From positions 1 through 5,810 of the forward strand of contig JAHJUV010000122.1 in the NCBI GenBank assembly GCA_018828825.1: a DNA stretch of 5,810 nt, in the 5' to 3' direction. Positions 5,410-5,810 of this stretch are shown one piece after another. How positions within the stretch are numbered: the first letter of the stretch is position 1; every line of letters begins with the position of its first letter. A program made the position numbers and the translations under genes. This DNA is from Planctomycetota bacterium. Lineage in GTDB: Bacteria > Planctomycetota > Phycisphaerae > Sedimentisphaerales > UBA12454. The notes under the pieces are model-generated. The model ran no database searches. It was not told the DNA's origin and saw nothing but the letters and a program-made list of their open reading frames with translations.

Positions 5410-5810
5410 ATGGATTTATACGAAGCGATAAAAAAGAGATATTCGTGCCGAAGCTACGCCGCGAAGCCGATTGAGGCCGACAAGCTCGACAGGATACTTG
5501 AGGCGGCAAGGCTTGCGCCATCGGCGAAGAATCTGCAGGACTGGCGATTTGTCGTTGTAACCGATGAAAAGAAACGCAAGAAGCTTGCGGCCGCCGCAAA
5601 TGAGCAGATGTTTATCGCGACGGCGCCGGCAATAATAGTCGGCTGCAGCAATATCGAACATACTATGCGGTGCGGGCAGAAAATAGCACCGATAGATTTG
5701 GGTATCGCGATGGAACATATTGCACTGGCCGCGACGGCAGAAGGATTGGCAAGCTGCTGGATTGGTTCATTCTATCCGGAAAAGGTTCGCAAAGTTCTCG
5801 ATATTCCGGA
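5410..5810 (+). CDS. Nitroreductase family FMN protein (partial, 3' cut)
   Basis: The first 133 codons are present; the frame is open to the right edge. Nitroreductase-fold proteins bind FMN as dimers and reduce nitro-aromatics, quinones or other electron acceptors with NAD(P)H. The N-terminus MDLYEAIKKRYSCRSY carries the basic FMN-phosphate patch, LAPSAKNLQDWRFVVV (35-50) is the second cofactor loop, and IDLGIAMEHIALAATAEGLA followed by SCWIGSF is the typical central helix and strand. Members of this family are usually about 165-220 residues, so perhaps one quarter to one third is missing. No Shine-Dalgarno precedes the ATG; the promoter position explains this. Substrate cannot be told. The gene is cut only by the window, with no internal stop. 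Confidence 0.9.
   Translation, partial: MDLYEAIKKRYSCRSYAAKPIEADKLDRILEAARLAPSAKNLQDWRFVVVTDEKKRKKLAAAANEQMFIATAPAIIVGCSNIEHTMRCGQKIAPIDLGIAMEHIALAATAEGLASCWIGSFYPEKVRKVLDIP

Overview
The window looks like bacterial chromosomal DNA in which a short accessory, A+T-rich stretch (about 1-1490) abuts ordinary housekeeping and carbohydrate genes (about 1540 to the end). The gene set (LipB octanoyltransferase, a cytoplasmic GH2 beta-mannosidase, an RDD membrane protein, a nitroreductase) and the type of transposase at the left edge resemble genomes of Planctomycetota, perhaps the Phycisphaerae side. That placement rests on recalled resemblance, not on a marker gene, and is tentative.

Layout. Positions 1-60 (minus) are the first 20 codons of a transposase running off the left edge, with its ribosome binding site. 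Its upstream flank to about 139 probably holds the end of the insertion sequence. At 217-1182 (plus) is an unfamiliar, cysteine-rich 321-residue protein with a C-terminal winged-helix-like segment. It is followed by a 50-52 residue small ORF (1268-1426) and, 13 bases later, a 15-codon ORF (1440-1487) with a good Shine-Dalgarno that looks like the amputated start of a larger gene. Convergent to these is lipB (minus, 1544-2209), which has all catalytic motifs plus an unusual in-frame run of three 9-base repeats. Divergent from lipB is an 838-residue GH2 beta-mannosidase (2314-4830) with both catalytic glutamates. An RDD-family membrane protein (4885-5331) and the start of a nitroreductase (5410 to beyond the right edge) follow on the same strand.

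Expression. lipB and the mannosidase fire away from each other out of a 104-base gap, each with a recognisable -10 box close to its ATG. The nitroreductase has the best promoter in the window (TTGACC, 16 bases, TATAAT). It is placed so that transcription should begin at or next to the A of the ATG, suggesting a leaderless mRNA. The mannosidase looks nearly leaderless too, whereas the RDD gene, the transposase and the two small ORFs carry Shine-Dalgarno sequences.

The most unusual observations are the repeat-derived xNP-xNP-xNP insertion in LipB, a 28-base near-copy of the mannosidase 3' end just downstream of the RDD gene (24 of 28 identical, all differences transitions, and almost the same peptide encoded), the leaderless arrangement, and the unfamiliar accessory gene group that ends in a truncated ORF. 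Nothing here amounts to a demonstrated new system. No tRNA, rRNA, CRISPR array or riboswitch was seen.
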